IMG/VR virus record: IMGVR_UViG_3300025400_000023
Location: 1 to 56,463 of that record
Strand: one strand, 5' to 3'
DNA length: 56,463 bases
From: a virus
Shown here piece by piece: positions 15,090 to 24,021 of this stretch. The first letter of the stretch is position 1. Every line of letters starts with the position of its first letter. Position numbers and translations under genes: made by a program. A model generated the notes under the pieces. It worked only from the letters and a program-made list of their open reading frames with translations. It was not told the DNA's origin and did not search any database.

Positions 15090-18000
15090 TAGTTGTCCCC
15101 GATGAAGATCCGCCTGTAGTTCCACTAGAGTTTAAAACAGGAGATAGTGCATTGTATAGACCTGTCAACCCTCCAATATTACTAGAAAGATTGCTAATCG
15201 TATTGGTGTTGGGCGTAGTATAAGCCGTAGAAATTGGCAAGCCTTGTAACAAGCTTTGCTCAAACTGCAACTGCTGATATGGGTACTGTTGTTGTTTCTG
15301 GAACTCTGCATATGCAGCTTGGTCCGCAGCATTCTGAATGCCTTGTTGTACACCGCCTGCTGTGCCCAGAGCCTGCAAAGTTTGTTGTGCTTGGTTGGCA
15401 CTGAACTGACGTGAAGCTTCGGTATTCTGCTGAGCTTGCAACTGTCTGGCTTGATCTGCATTGAACTGATTCATTGCATTTTGGTAAGCCGTGTTATAGC
15501 CTTGACCAATTATGTTAGCTTGGTTGGTTAACAAATTACCTTCAGCCACACCTTGGGCTACACCTTGACGGCTACCTCCAAATGCGCCTTGCTTGGTCAA
15601 GTTTCCCAATAATGTTTGTTGATTCTGTTGTGCTTCATAGTTCAATGCATCCAATTGTGGTTGCAATGATTGTTGCAAATATGGGTTCATGTACTGTGCC
15701 GCAGGACTATTACCATACATGGAAGGAGCAGCAGCAGCGCCAGTAGTCTGAGTAAAGGGCTGGCCTGAAGCAGCTTGGCTTACCAAAGATGTCTCACTAG
15801 GCGTTGACAAATCAGGCAAAGAACCAATTCCTTGGCTAGACCAGTTTTGTGTCTGATAGTTCATGGGCGTATAGCCTGTCTGAGCCATCTGTGAAAGACC
15901 TGCAAACTGTTGGTTTTGCAAAGCCGATTGCCCAGCAGTCAACGGTCCTTGATAAACAGGCATAGGAGCATTAGCCAAAGCTTGACCTTGCCCCAACATA
16001 TTGGTTACATAACCGCCAACATAAGGTGACAAAGTGTTGGTAGCACTAGCACCCAAGCCTTGTACGCCTGCTGCATTAGTACCTAAGTTTGCACTTCCTA
16101 TTCCAGTAGTATCTCCACCAGTAGCAAAAGCAACTGCACCGCCACTTGCATATCCCACGATACCGCCAGGCATGTACTTATCAGGATTGATTTGTTTGCC
16201 TTGCTTTGGATTACCAGTTCTGGCTTTGCGAATCTTGGCCATCATTTGGTATAGCTTGTCTGCGCCTGCGTCAGAGTTGCCATTACCCAAGTGAGAAACC
16301 ACATCGGCAGGAACCACAAACTCACCGTGGCTCAACTTAGCAGGTTGAATGCCATCTATAGAACTGGGGACCTCATCTGCCATGCCGTCTGTATGACCCT
16401 TTAAATATCGTGGCTGATCATGCGTTTGACCGCCTGCCGCATATTTAAGATCCATCAAACCGCCCTTGGCGCCATATGTTGTATCGCCACCCTGAGCAGC
16501 AGCATAAGCTTGGTTAACAACATCAGCATTCTGAGGACCGACAACTGCAATCACATCGGCGGCGGGTACACCTGCGCTAATCAATTGACTTGCAATGGCC
16601 GTATTGTCCATACCAGAAGCTTGTCCGCTACTGATAATACTACTGATCGTATTTGCGTTTGAAGGAGCTGCGGTAGTGGCAACTGCCGTTCCACCCGATG
16701 TAGCAGGAACTTGGCTTGAAGATATAGCTTGATCGGTTTGCCCACCAACAAGAGGCCCAGTAGCTGCAGTACTAACTCCACTTGGTGTTGATGTACTAGT
16801 AGATGGCAAGCTTGCAACGCCAGTAGGAGGGGTGTATCCAGGTATGTTTACACCTTGAGCAGCATACTGAGACAAATCAACACCAGGGAACATAGACTGA
16901 AGTTGTCCAGCATTTAATCCATTTGCTTGAATCAGAGCATTTAATCCCTGAGTGTTACCAGTATTGGCATTCCACTGTAGCTGCTTTGCTAACGATCCTT
17001 GTGATGGACCAGTTAATACGCCATTTGTAAACTCAGGATTGTTTGTCATCAAAGAGTTGACAACTTTACTACCTGTATTGGCAGCACTTCCTGTGATTGG
17101 GGTATAGCTTGCACCAGGCACGTTGATGCCTTCGCTACCAGCAATGTTCAAGATTTGATTGATGTTGCTTGGAAACATCGTAGCCAACTGGGAAGCAGTT
17201 AACTTGTTGCTACTGATCAAATTGTTTAACGTAGATACGTCTGGATTCACACCGTTGTTGAATGCCGTAGCAAGTTGTTGCGCCAAAGCAGGGCTAGTAG
17301 AAGTAGTTGTACCACTCGTACCGTAATTTAGGTTACTCAGATTTCCTGTGTAGCCTAGATTCTTAGCAACAGTAGCGGCATCCGTAGGATTAAGCTTGTA
17401 CTTGTTAACAATATCTTGAGCAGACAAACCTTGTTGGTTGATCAACTGATTAGCCAATGTATAGTTGCCCGCTTGATAGGCAGCCAATATGGGATCGGTT
17501 GTGGTTGTTGTTTTGGCTTTAGCAGCAGCGGCAGCATCTTGAGCCTTTTGTTGGGCCTGTTGCTGAGCAAGTAACTGTGCTTGTTGTTGAGAAGTTAATT
17601 GAGTGGTATTTGGTTGAGTGAGAGTACTCACCCCTTGTTGCCCAGGACCGCCCGTGGTCATTGCGCCTTGTCCGTAATTACCTAAACCAGTTCCATATAA
17701 AACAGAAGGATTGGCTTGGAAAGAAGATCCAGCAGGTAAAGACGAAATGCCACTGCCATAAGTTTGTCCGCCAGGAATGCCTTGGTATTGCATGGCAAAC
17801 GTGGGAATAGGCGCATTCATCTGGTTCTGTGCAATCGCGGCAGCTTGTGCAGCAATAGCAGCCTGAGCATTGGCTTGTTGACTAGGATCGGTATACAGAG
17901 TATCTGTAAAATATTGTTTGTTGGCTTGACCTGGTATCACTTGATTTGCTCCTGGTACTTGCATTCGTGTTGCAATAAGATTGGGAATGCTACCTTGATA

Positions 18001-18387
18001 GCCACCTGTTTGTGGAGAATTACCACCCAACAAAGAAGCTATACCTGCAGCGCCAGTAGCTAAAGCAGCTGGGTTTTTAGCCAAAGAAGAAAGTAAACTA
18101 GAAAGATTAAAAGAACTATTACCCGTAACTGGTGCAGAAAAATCTGTACCCGAACCAGACGAGGCCAGTTGTCCGTTTGCCGCACTTGTTCCAACGGCAG
18201 TTCCCATAAGAGGTTCGCCTCCATCAGACCCATTCACCAACGGCATACTGCTATTGCTTGTAGTATTAAAAGAGCCAAGGCTTGGGTTGGAAAAGAAAGT
18301 TGTTGTATCTACATTCCCAAGACCAGATAAATCTATCTTGGCATTGTTGTTATTGGAAAAGTCAAAATTACTGGTATCGACTGACAT
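15082..18387 (-). CDS. large internal virion protein, Asn/Gln/Ser/Gly-rich, 1101 aa
   Basis: ATG 18387 follows GAGGAGATAAC. Low-complexity Asn/Gln/Thr stretches surround a conserved island: AKGGLMDLKYAAGG, GHTDGMADEVPSSIDG, LSHGEFVVPADVVSHLG, then KYMPGGIVGYASGG. The C-terminal region (YMNPYLQQ, GAFGGSRQGVAQGVAEGN) is a pattern I know from podovirus core proteins. It is probably an ejected internal protein or core component. The proline-poor, Gln-rich make-up suggests an unfolded form that passes through the portal. Confidence 0.75.
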   Translation of the reverse strand: MSVDTSNFDFSNNNNAKIDLSGLGNVDTTTFFSNPSLGSFNTTSNSSMPLVNGSDGGEPLMGTAVGTSAANGQLASSGSGTDFSAPVTGNSSFNLSSLLSSLAKNPAALATGAAGIASLLGGNSPQTGGYQGSIPNLIATRMQVPGANQVIPGQANKQYFTDTLYTDPSQQANAQAAIAAQAAAIAQNQMNAPIPTFAMQYQGIPGGQTYGSGISSLPAGSSFQANPSVLYGTGLGNYGQGAMTTGGPGQQGVSTLTQPNTTQLTSQQQAQLLAQQQAQQKAQDAAAAAKAKTTTTTDPILAAYQAGNYTLANQLINQQGLSAQDIVNKYKLNPTDAATVAKNLGYTGNLSNLNYGTSGTTTSTSPALAQQLATAFNNGVNPDVSTLNNLISSNKLTASQLATMFPSNINQILNIAGSEGINVPGASYTPITGSAANTGSKVVNSLMTNNPEFTNGVLTGPSQGSLAKQLQWNANTGNTQGLNALIQANGLNAGQLQSMFPGVDLSQYAAQGVNIPGYTPPTGVASLPSTSTSTPSGVSTAATGPLVGGQTDQAISSSQVPATSGGTAVATTAAPSNANTISSIISSGQASGMDNTAIASQLISAGVPAADVIAVVGPQNADVVNQAYAAAQGGDTTYGAKGGLMDLKYAAGGQTHDQPRYLKGHTDGMADEVPSSIDGIQPAKLSHGEFVVPADVVSHLGNGNSDAGADKLYQMMAKIRKARTGNPKQGKQINPDKYMPGGIVGYASGGAVAFATGGDTTGIGSANLGTNAAGVQGLGASATNTLSPYVGGYVTNMLGQGQALANAPMPVYQGPLTAGQSALQNQQFAGLSQMAQTGYTPMNYQTQNWSSQGIGSLPDLSTPSETSLVSQAASGQPFTQTTGAAAAPSMYGNSPAAQYMNPYLQQSLQPQLDALNYEAQQNQQTLLGNLTKQGAFGGSRQGVAQGVAEGNLLTNQANIIGQGYNTAYQNAMNQFNADQARQLQAQQNTEASRQFSANQAQQTLQALGTAGGVQQGIQNAADQAAYAEFQKQQQYPYQQLQFEQSLLQGLPISTAYTTPNTNTISNLSSNIGGLTGLYNALSPVLNSSGTTGGSSSGTTNG

Positions 18388-18388
18388 G

Positions 18389-19504
18389 TTATCTCCTCAT
18401 AAGGGATGGCAGACCCATCAGCCCACCTTTTGCTGCCATTGTAATGCTTTGCTGTTCATTTGTGGTATAAGGATTCTTAATTCCACCAATGTCATAATCC
18501 ACGATTTTACCCACCACAGGTGCTAAAACCTGTACTCCTGTACCACTAGATGAAGTTGAACTTGTAGGCGTTGTAGTTTGTGTAGGAGTATTTGTTGTAC
18601 CAGAGCTTCCTCCCGGTATGCTGACATTACCTGAGCCACTTGCTACATTGCTTGCCGCACTCAACACACCAGCCAAATTGCCTTTAGATGCTGCCGTTAG
18701 ACCGCCCAAAACATTCAGCACAGTCGATGTTCCATCAGGCAACAAACTACCAGCGCCTGTGGCATTAGCTATTGTGCTTGCCAGAGCCAACGGGTTTTTG
18801 CTCTGTACTGCATTGACGCCACTTGCCACTTGTTTGGCCGTGTTCAAATCAGATATGGTGGAAGGATCTAAACCCAACGTACTGCCCAATCCAGTAGCGG
18901 CAGTCAAAGTATTTAGTATCGTCCCTGTGTTTATTTTGCCATTCGCTATGGATTGAGCTGCACTCAATGCCGCAATAAAAGGTGCTGCACCTGGGACAAA
19001 AGATGCCATAGTTAGCAAATCTTGTGTCAAAGGAGAGCCACCTTTGGATGTATCCAAGGTAGAGGTAGGAGTTCCTGTTGCCGTCCAAGAAGGATCAAAC
19101 TTGGCTGAGCCACTTAGCTTTCCATTTGCGCCAGCAGGAAATACAGGATTAGAACCAGAGTATCCAGTTAGATTACCGTTGGCATCATAGTTTGCCGTCA
19201 ACTTTACAGTTGGATCCCACCCACTTGGAGTGGCAATGCTTTGGCTATAAGTTGTATTGCCATTCTCATCTGTGACCTGCTGCACACCCTTTGGCAACTT
19301 TGTAGTGTCAATGACAGTTTGCGTTGTATATTTGGGTGGATAAACAGGAACTTGATTGCCGTTTCCATCATCTTGGGTAACTGGAACTTGTACAGTCTTT
19401 GTAGGCAAACTACTTGTCCCTTGTGTAATAGAAGCAGGCAACCCTGTGAATGCAGAGTAAGTAGCCAAATCATTATTTGCCCATGTGGGTAATGTTGTAC
19501 TCAT
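18389..19504 (-). CDS. virion protein with C-terminal KGGLM motif, 371 aa
   Basis: Thr/Ser/Gly/Asn-rich N-terminal half (for example KYTTQTVIDTTKLPKGVQQV), an Ala-rich mildly hydrophobic middle (TMASFVPGAAPFIAALSAA) and the end AAKGGLMGLPSLMRR. The last motif matches those in the two following proteins. It lies one base upstream of the 1101-aa gene and overlaps the upstream small gene. Internal or neck virion protein is the best guess; no fold recognised. Confidence 0.65.
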   Translation of the reverse strand: MSTTLPTWANNDLATYSAFTGLPASITQGTSSLPTKTVQVPVTQDDGNGNQVPVYPPKYTTQTVIDTTKLPKGVQQVTDENGNTTYSQSIATPSGWDPTVKLTANYDANGNLTGYSGSNPVFPAGANGKLSGSAKFDPSWTATGTPTSTLDTSKGGSPLTQDLLTMASFVPGAAPFIAALSAAQSIANGKINTGTILNTLTAATGLGSTLGLDPSTISDLNTAKQVASGVNAVQSKNPLALASTIANATGAGSLLPDGTSTVLNVLGGLTAASKGNLAGVLSAASNVASGSGNVSIPGGSSGTTNTPTQTTTPTSSTSSSGTGVQVLAPVVGKIVDYDIGGIKNPYTTNEQQSITMAAKGGLMGLPSLMRR

Positions 19505-19851
19505 ACCGCCTCCCCACCACTGATCGTAATCGTCAATCCTGTAGTCGATGCCTTAGCTGAAATAAAAGAACTGGTTGGCAAAACCTGTACGCCTGTATAA
19601 GAGAATGTGGTATTGGCTGCTACGCTCTGAGCATAGAACAAAGCATTCTGAGTTCCTGCACTAAAAGTAGCAAGTACGATGTGCAAGTTAAAAGTAATTG
19701 CGCCGCCTGTTGTATTGCAAACATCTATCTGCTTGAGATATGTTCGAGTAGGAGTCGTAGCATTTGTAGGAACCGTGTAGAGCGTAGCATAGCTGGTCGT
19801 TAAAGCAGCCTGTGCAATCTGTACTGGAGTGACGTTTTGATAATTAGACAT
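19501..19851 (-). CDS. small beta-rich virion protein, 116 aa
   Basis: Start at ATG 19851 (MSNYQNVTPVQIAQAALTTS) after GGGGGTGTA, overlapping the upstream stop as TAATG. The sequence is beta-rich with a YTVPTNATTPTRTYLKQIDV segment and an NTTGGAITFNLHIV segment, the pattern of small phage tail or head surface proteins with an immunoglobulin-like or jelly-roll sandwich. Role probably structural, inferred from position after the tail-hub gene. Confidence 0.7.
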   Translation of the reverse strand: MSNYQNVTPVQIAQAALTTSYATLYTVPTNATTPTRTYLKQIDVCNTTGGAITFNLHIVLATFSAGTQNALFYAQSVAANTTFSYTGVQVLPTSSFISAKASTTGLTITISGGEAV

Positions 19852-20033
19852 TACACCCCCAACCAAATGAGCGTTTGATTAGTCGATACTTGATTACTAA
19901 TCACTTGGTTTACGTTATCGTTACTCGCAAAGTACAAACGTAACACTTTAGTTAATGTTTCAAAGTACTGTTGATCGTACTGCTGAGAAGGCAGTGGCAA
20001 GTTAGGAGATACATTGATCACAGGAATGCTCAT
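19851..20033 (-). CDS. 60-aa small structural-cluster protein
   Basis: MSIPVINVSPNLPLPSQQYD then a helical FETLTKVLRLYF stretch. Its start overlaps the stop of the 635-aa tail protein and its stop forms TAATG with the next gene. No domain recognised. Coupling implies a product needed with its neighbours, perhaps a tail assembly factor or minor component. Confidence 0.7.
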   Translation of the reverse strand: MSIPVINVSPNLPLPSQQYDQQYFETLTKVLRLYFASNDNVNQVISNQVSTNQTLIWLGV

Positions 20034-21937
20034 GTGCTTCCCCTTCTGCCGTCTGGTTTGATCTCAAGCCTAGGTGTTCCCAATTGCCACTGGAGATTCA
20101 ACTGATTGCCTTCAATCTGGAATATCATCTGACGGCCACGCAAGCGCAAAAACACTTGGCCTGTAAACTGTTCAATGGGCGCAGTAGCAGTACGAGTTAC
20201 CGTGGCTATGTTTGTTCCGCCAGTAGCTTGTGGACTGTTGTATCCAGAGCCTGAGTTCTGCATAGGTATCAAAGTCATCGTCACCTGTGGATTACTGGTC
20301 GTAGACTTTCTAAACGTCACATCTGGCAAGATACGGTTTACAAACGAAAACTTATTGCCAAACTGGAGATCAAACTCAGACGATTGGATATAAGAATCCA
20401 TAGCATTATCTGTACCCGTTGTATTGTCATTCAATCCATACTCGTGATAGACAAGCGTATTGTTATACGTTGCGGCAATAGGATAGGTCAGTTCGGTCGA
20501 ATCAATCCAAGCCGTTCTAGCCATTTGTCCATAGTACCAAATGTCATCTTGGTAGTTATAGACTACATAACTATCGACTGTCGTACTGCCTGAAGAGCAA
20601 TAGAACCACCACACCTCATTGAACCCTTCGTTGGTTCCAGAGAATATCTGTTGGCTTTGGGCCAGATTGATGTTGGCAAATATATATTCACGCAAATCAC
20701 AACGAAGAGTAGATGTTGTACCGTTGTATTTGTAGAACTTATCAACGCCCATCCAATAAGTAGTACCAGCTGCGAGCACTGCTGCATTCTGGCTTACGAT
20801 GGATATGTTGTCTCCAACAATGTTCGAACTCCAAACGGCTGGTGTTCCTACATATTGGAAAGAATAAACCGATGTATCTGTCCAAACAATAATCTCCTGT
20901 CTGTTCTGCACGCAACTGATGATCTGAGAACCTCTAGACAAACGGATATCGCCTGCTTGGTTAGTAGCCGCTGGCGTCCATAAGGTTACTGATTCCTGAT
21001 CTGACCAACGAACAAGCATAGGATCCTGAGTACTGGTTCCCAGAGTATTAGTCCCAAATGCAAACACAAAGCGACTAGCATCGGAGACAAACACAAAATT
21101 AGCAATGGTCGGTACATCTGACGCTCCCGACAAAGTAGATATGTTGACTGCTGGACTGGATATACTGGAACTGTACGTCCAATAATAAATACCGCCACCT
21201 CTAGGGCAGAATATCAAATCCTGACCAAAGTTAGACTGACTCCATAACCTTAGACTGATCGTTGTAGAAGAACCTGTTCCCCATGTTCCTGAACCCCAGG
21301 TACTAGCACCCCATCCAGTCAATGGAACTTCGATGGCTGGCCCTACGTTAATCTGGTATGTGGCAGTAACCGTACCGCCACCTGAGCCACTCCCTGTGGC
21401 CGCAGCAGCTGCAGTAATCGTATAGTTGTCTACATCAACAATCGTTTGTACTTGGTACTGGCCATTGATCAATAAGCCATTAACAGTACTAGCGCCAGAG
21501 AAAGTAACAAAATCCCCGACCGTTACGCCATTAGCCGTATCAGTTACTCTAACCGTTGTAGACAAATTGGTGGTCGTAAAGGGATTGGTTAACGTACTGG
21601 TTTTACGAACAGGAGTAATATCATAGTACGCACCGCCTTTACTGATGTAGAACTTTAGGTTAGTTCCTACGCCAATCAAAGGTGTACCGTCTAGTGCCGC
21701 CCAGTTGAACAGAGAACGACAAACTCCCAAATAGGTAATCGTACTGTATGGATACCAGCCGCCCAACTTTTCGGGGAAACCTTGTCTAAATCTAACCAGT
21801 TGTGATTTATACCAACTTCCTACAATAGAAAAACCGGGGGAGTTAGTGCCTACCGTTTCAGAGGCATATTGAGTTTGCTCCCGATTTACACCAGGGCGAA
21901 ACATGATGGGCAGTAGTGCGGTAGGTGTATCGGCCAT
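20030..21937 (-). CDS. tail hub / DNA-stabilisation-like tail protein, 635 aa
   Basis: N-terminus (RPGVNREQTQYASETVG, WYKSQLVRFRQGFPEKLGGW) is characteristic of a family of podovirus tail proteins. These resemble the P22 gp10-type packaged-DNA stabilisation factor or tubular tail protein B. The body is beta-rich with repeating Trp/Tyr strands (WGASTWGSGTWGTG, EGFNEVWWFYCSSGS), as in a beta-propeller. Ends RLRGRQMIFQIEGNQLNLQW. It probably forms the hub beneath the adaptors and carries the fibres. Assignment between the two families is uncertain. Confidence 0.7.
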   Translation of the reverse strand: MADTPTALLPIMFRPGVNREQTQYASETVGTNSPGFSIVGSWYKSQLVRFRQGFPEKLGGWYPYSTITYLGVCRSLFNWAALDGTPLIGVGTNLKFYISKGGAYYDITPVRKTSTLTNPFTTTNLSTTVRVTDTANGVTVGDFVTFSGASTVNGLLINGQYQVQTIVDVDNYTITAAAAATGSGSGGGTVTATYQINVGPAIEVPLTGWGASTWGSGTWGTGSSTTISLRLWSQSNFGQDLIFCPRGGGIYYWTYSSSISSPAVNISTLSGASDVPTIANFVFVSDASRFVFAFGTNTLGTSTQDPMLVRWSDQESVTLWTPAATNQAGDIRLSRGSQIISCVQNRQEIIVWTDTSVYSFQYVGTPAVWSSNIVGDNISIVSQNAAVLAAGTTYWMGVDKFYKYNGTTSTLRCDLREYIFANINLAQSQQIFSGTNEGFNEVWWFYCSSGSTTVDSYVVYNYQDDIWYYGQMARTAWIDSTELTYPIAATYNNTLVYHEYGLNDNTTGTDNAMDSYIQSSEFDLQFGNKFSFVNRILPDVTFRKSTTSNPQVTMTLIPMQNSGSGYNSPQATGGTNIATVTRTATAPIEQFTGQVFLRLRGRQMIFQIEGNQLNLQWQLGTPRLEIKPDGRRGST

Positions 21938-21951
21938 GCTTTATTGTCTCA

Positions 21952-22548
21952 TTAGGCGCTTAAAACGGCAAGGGCTTTAGCCGTCAATTGTATGCGTTCG
22001 TTAAGCCCAAATAGACCGCCATTGATACGCTTACATAGCCCCTCTTCATTACCTGATTCAGCCAGTTGATTGCATCCGTGCGTAGCCCAAAACCACCCCC
22101 CACTCATAGCCGCATACATAGGTGTTTTTACCAAGTCTGGGTTTTTTACAAAATCCTGACCAAGAGCTTGTCCACAATGCCAGTAGTTATCGTGAAAGGT
22201 AAGCTGGATTGTGCCTCTTCCCCTGTACAAATACCCGTCCCCACTTGCTTCATTCCTGTTTCCTCCTCGATTGGCGTAAATTCTGTTGGCAATCTTTTGA
22301 GGTTGATGGGCAAAAAGGGCATACTCTTCTGGCTTAAAGTGAGTATGGAACAAGGCTTGAAGGGTTTCTGCTCTATAGTTAAGATTTTCTTCCAGTGTGC
22401 GGAAGTGGTTGCACTCGTGTGAAAGCTGTCCGATAAAGGCGGCCTGCTCTTTGACGGTAAAAATGCTGAACTTTTGGATGGTGGCATTAAGTGGCTCTAC
22501 CCATTCTGGCCCAATCTGTAGGGCATGAAGTTTCTCTACTGTGATCAT
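21952..22548 (-). CDS. GH19 endolysin
   Basis: A 198-residue protein of glycoside hydrolase family 19 (chitinase-like lysozyme). AAFIGQLSHECNHFRTLEEN holds the two catalytic acids, E45 and E53 or E54. GDGYLYRGRGTIQLTFHDNY is the substrate-cleft signature. It cuts the glycan strands of peptidoglycan at the end of infection. There is no signal peptide, so export depends on the holin encoded nearby. It overlaps the spanin gene by four bases inside the lysis cassette. Confidence 0.88.
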   Translation of the reverse strand: MITVEKLHALQIGPEWVEPLNATIQKFSIFTVKEQAAFIGQLSHECNHFRTLEENLNYRAETLQALFHTHFKPEEYALFAHQPQKIANRIYANRGGNRNEASGDGYLYRGRGTIQLTFHDNYWHCGQALGQDFVKNPDLVKTPMYAAMSGGWFWATHGCNQLAESGNEEGLCKRINGGLFGLNERIQLTAKALAVLSA

Positions 22549-23162
22549 TTCACACCCTCGTTAACTGTCTGCATCACTTCGTTGTATTGACTGATGCAGG
22601 CATTGAGCTTGACGATTGCTTTGTCTCCGTCTGAGGCGATTGCGACAATATCTTTAATAGTCTGTCGGTCAGATTCGGATCCATTGGTTTGATTTCCATT
22701 GGAGGCATCTGAACTGGCTTGTACACCACAGGTGGAGGGGAGGCGCAACTCGCCAGCATCAATGCGAGCATCAATACTAGCTTGCTTGGTCTTAATGTCA
22801 TTTTTAGCCTTCTTCAGTTGGCTGGTGGCTCTTGCGAGCTTGGTGTTGAGTTCGGCTTCTTTAGCCCTAGCTTCACCATTAAGTCGCTCAATTTCTGCTT
22901 TATCTTCTGCAACCCGTCTTTCATAACCTCGGTGATCAGCAACATAATAGCCTCCTATAACAACTAACGATAATCCCACAACCTTCATTACAAGGGCATG
23001 GGGCTTTAACATAGGGAGAAACCCTACAAGATAACTCAGTACATAAGCCGCTGCACCGCCTACCAGCGCAATGATGGCTATCCAATAAAACAGGTCATCT
23101 ACAAACCATGACAACCAACTAAGCATTTGACGCCCTTGCTTGTGCCATTCTCTCACGCTCAT
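22545..23162 (-). CDS. Rz: i-spanin (Rz-like) with two membrane segments
   Basis: A 205-residue protein. Two hydrophobic stretches (YWIAIIALVGGAAAYVLSYL near 26-45, and VMKVVGLSLVVIGGYYV near 58-74) precede a coiled coil (AEDKAEIERLNGEARAKEAE) typical of Rz. It spans the periplasm and partners an outer-membrane lipoprotein. The o-spanin gene is embedded in a second frame, the Rz/Rz1 hallmark. Classical Rz has one membrane span; the second here is unusual and could add holin-like function. The start overlaps the upstream TM protein gene. Confidence 0.8.
   Translation of the reverse strand: MSVREWHKQGRQMLSWLSWFVDDLFYWIAIIALVGGAAAYVLSYLVGFLPMLKPHALVMKVVGLSLVVIGGYYVADHRGYERRVAEDKAEIERLNGEARAKEAELNTKLARATSQLKKAKNDIKTKQASIDARIDAGELRLPSTCGVQASSDASNGNQTNGSESDRQTIKDIVAIASDGDKAIVKLNACISQYNEVMQTVNEGVK
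22574..22801 (-). CDS. Rz1: o-spanin (Rz1-like lipoprotein), embedded in the Rz frame
   Basis: 75 codons lying wholly inside the i-spanin gene in another frame. The signal sequence ends in the lipobox LASC with C19, followed by proline-rich ASPPPVVYKPVQMPP, the standard Rz1 profile. ATG 22801 is preceded by GAAGG with seven bases of spacing. The mature lipoprotein would be anchored in the outer membrane and bind Rz to fuse the membranes during lysis. This pair is strong evidence for a Gram-negative host. Confidence 0.85.
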   Translation of the reverse strand: MTLRPSKLVLMLALMLASCASPPPVVYKPVQMPPMEIKPMDPNLTDRLLKILSQSPQTETKQSSSSMPASVNTTK

Positions 23163-23580
23163 GGTCAGCTTCTAGCGTAGGAGGACTCATGGGTGGAGGA
23201 GGAGGCGTCCAGTTTGGAGCAGTCATGATAATAGGCGCAGGAGGAGGGGGTGGAGGAGCTACATAAGCATCCTTGTTTGCCTTTGCTGCGTTCATCATGT
23301 TAGTGGCTTCATTGGTCAATCCTTTAGTCAAAATACCACCAATACCGCCAACGATAAGTAATACTATATCATTAAGCATCTTGGTGTATGCTTGGTCGAT
23401 GGGCGCCATCGCCTTGATCGGCTGACTAACAAAAGTCACCGAATAAAGCAAAGCCATGACGATGAAAGCTAGGATTAGGGTTACCACTATGATCACAAAT
23501 GACCGTACCCTTATCTCTATTTCATCTGCATTGAGCCGTTCCTTGTTGCTGTTGAGGAGTGCTAGGAGGATTTCCTTCAA
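23119..23580 (-). CDS. holin-like two-span membrane protein with Pro-rich tail
   Basis: TTG start at 23580 after GGAGAAGAAAA. Two transmembrane segments, SFVIIVVTLILAFIVMALLY (about 27-46) and IVLLIVGGIGGIL (about 72-84), are followed by a proline-rich cytoplasmic or periplasmic tail (APPPPPPAP, WTPPPPPMSPP). Placement directly before the spanin and endolysin genes supports a holin role. It overlaps the lipoprotein gene upstream by 59 bases and the i-spanin downstream by 44. The long Pro-rich tail is unusual for a holin. Confidence 0.65.
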   Translation of the reverse strand: MKEILLALLNSNKERLNADEIEIRVRSFVIIVVTLILAFIVMALLYSVTFVSQPIKAMAPIDQAYTKMLNDIVLLIVGGIGGILTKGLTNEATNMMNAAKANKDAYVAPPPPPPAPIIMTAPNWTPPPPPMSPPTLEADHERERMAQARASNA

Positions 23581-23782
23581 TTTTCTTCTCCAAAATAGGG
23601 GCTACCAAATATTCAGGACAATCCTGATTAAACTCACATCGAGGCTTTTGACAGCGCTCTTTACCAAAGTTATCAGGGTCTTGGCAATAATACCTGTAAG
23701 TGTCATTGCAACTTGTAAACAAAAAAGGCAAAAATATACATATCAATATTGACGTGTATAGAAAATTAGGTTTTTTAATCAT
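23522..23782 (-). CDS. Cys-rich lipoprotein of the lysis cluster
   Basis: 86 residues: hydrophobic signal (ILICIFLPFLFTSC, C25 as the likely lipidated Cys, lipobox slightly off-consensus). Then comes a Cys-rich segment, YYCQDPDNFGKERCQKPRC with later FNQDCPEYL, and a Gln-rich end. I recognise the pattern from small lipoproteins of uncertain role near phage lysis genes. ATG overlaps the upstream stop as ATGA. It could be a second outer-membrane lysis factor or a superinfection-exclusion lipoprotein. Confidence 0.7.
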   Translation of the reverse strand: MIKKPNFLYTSILICIFLPFLFTSCNDTYRYYCQDPDNFGKERCQKPRCEFNQDCPEYLVAPILEKKIEGNPPSTPQQQQGTAQCR

Positions 23783-24021
23783 TTGCCTTCAATCCTTGTC
23801 AAAGCTTTGTTGACCCTTAGCTCCATCTGTCTTACATCCACATACATCCAAGCGATCAACGGAATCAACAATAACAAAATAACCAACAGAAGAATAATCA
23901 GTAGGATGGCGAGTGAGTCAGACTTATTATCATCAGCCATATCCACATTAGCATCAGCACTGTAATTGCTGAAGCCACCATTCTTCCCCTGATTAGATCT
24001 GCCTTTTGCCGCCGTTGCCAT
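23779..24021 (-). CDS. single-span membrane protein, 80 aa
   Basis: The strongly hydrophobic stretch LAILLIILLLVILLLLIPLI near residues 37-57 is followed by a short helical tail (DVRQMELRVNKALTRIEGK). The first 124 bases lie inside the 3' end of the upstream gene in another frame, and the stop is coupled to the lipoprotein start. A later ATG at 23940 (MADDNKSD) would shorten the overlap but has a weaker ribosome site. Possible holin or antiholin; uncertain. Confidence 0.6.
   Translation of the reverse strand: MATAAKGRSNQGKNGGFSNYSADANVDMADDNKSDSLAILLIILLLVILLLLIPLIAWMYVDVRQMELRVNKALTRIEGK

Noticed and set aside
15089-15125. Longer N-terminus for the 678-aa internal protein
   Set aside because: The extra 12 codons lie inside the preceding gene and lack a ribosome site, whereas GGGGA precedes the ATG at 15089.
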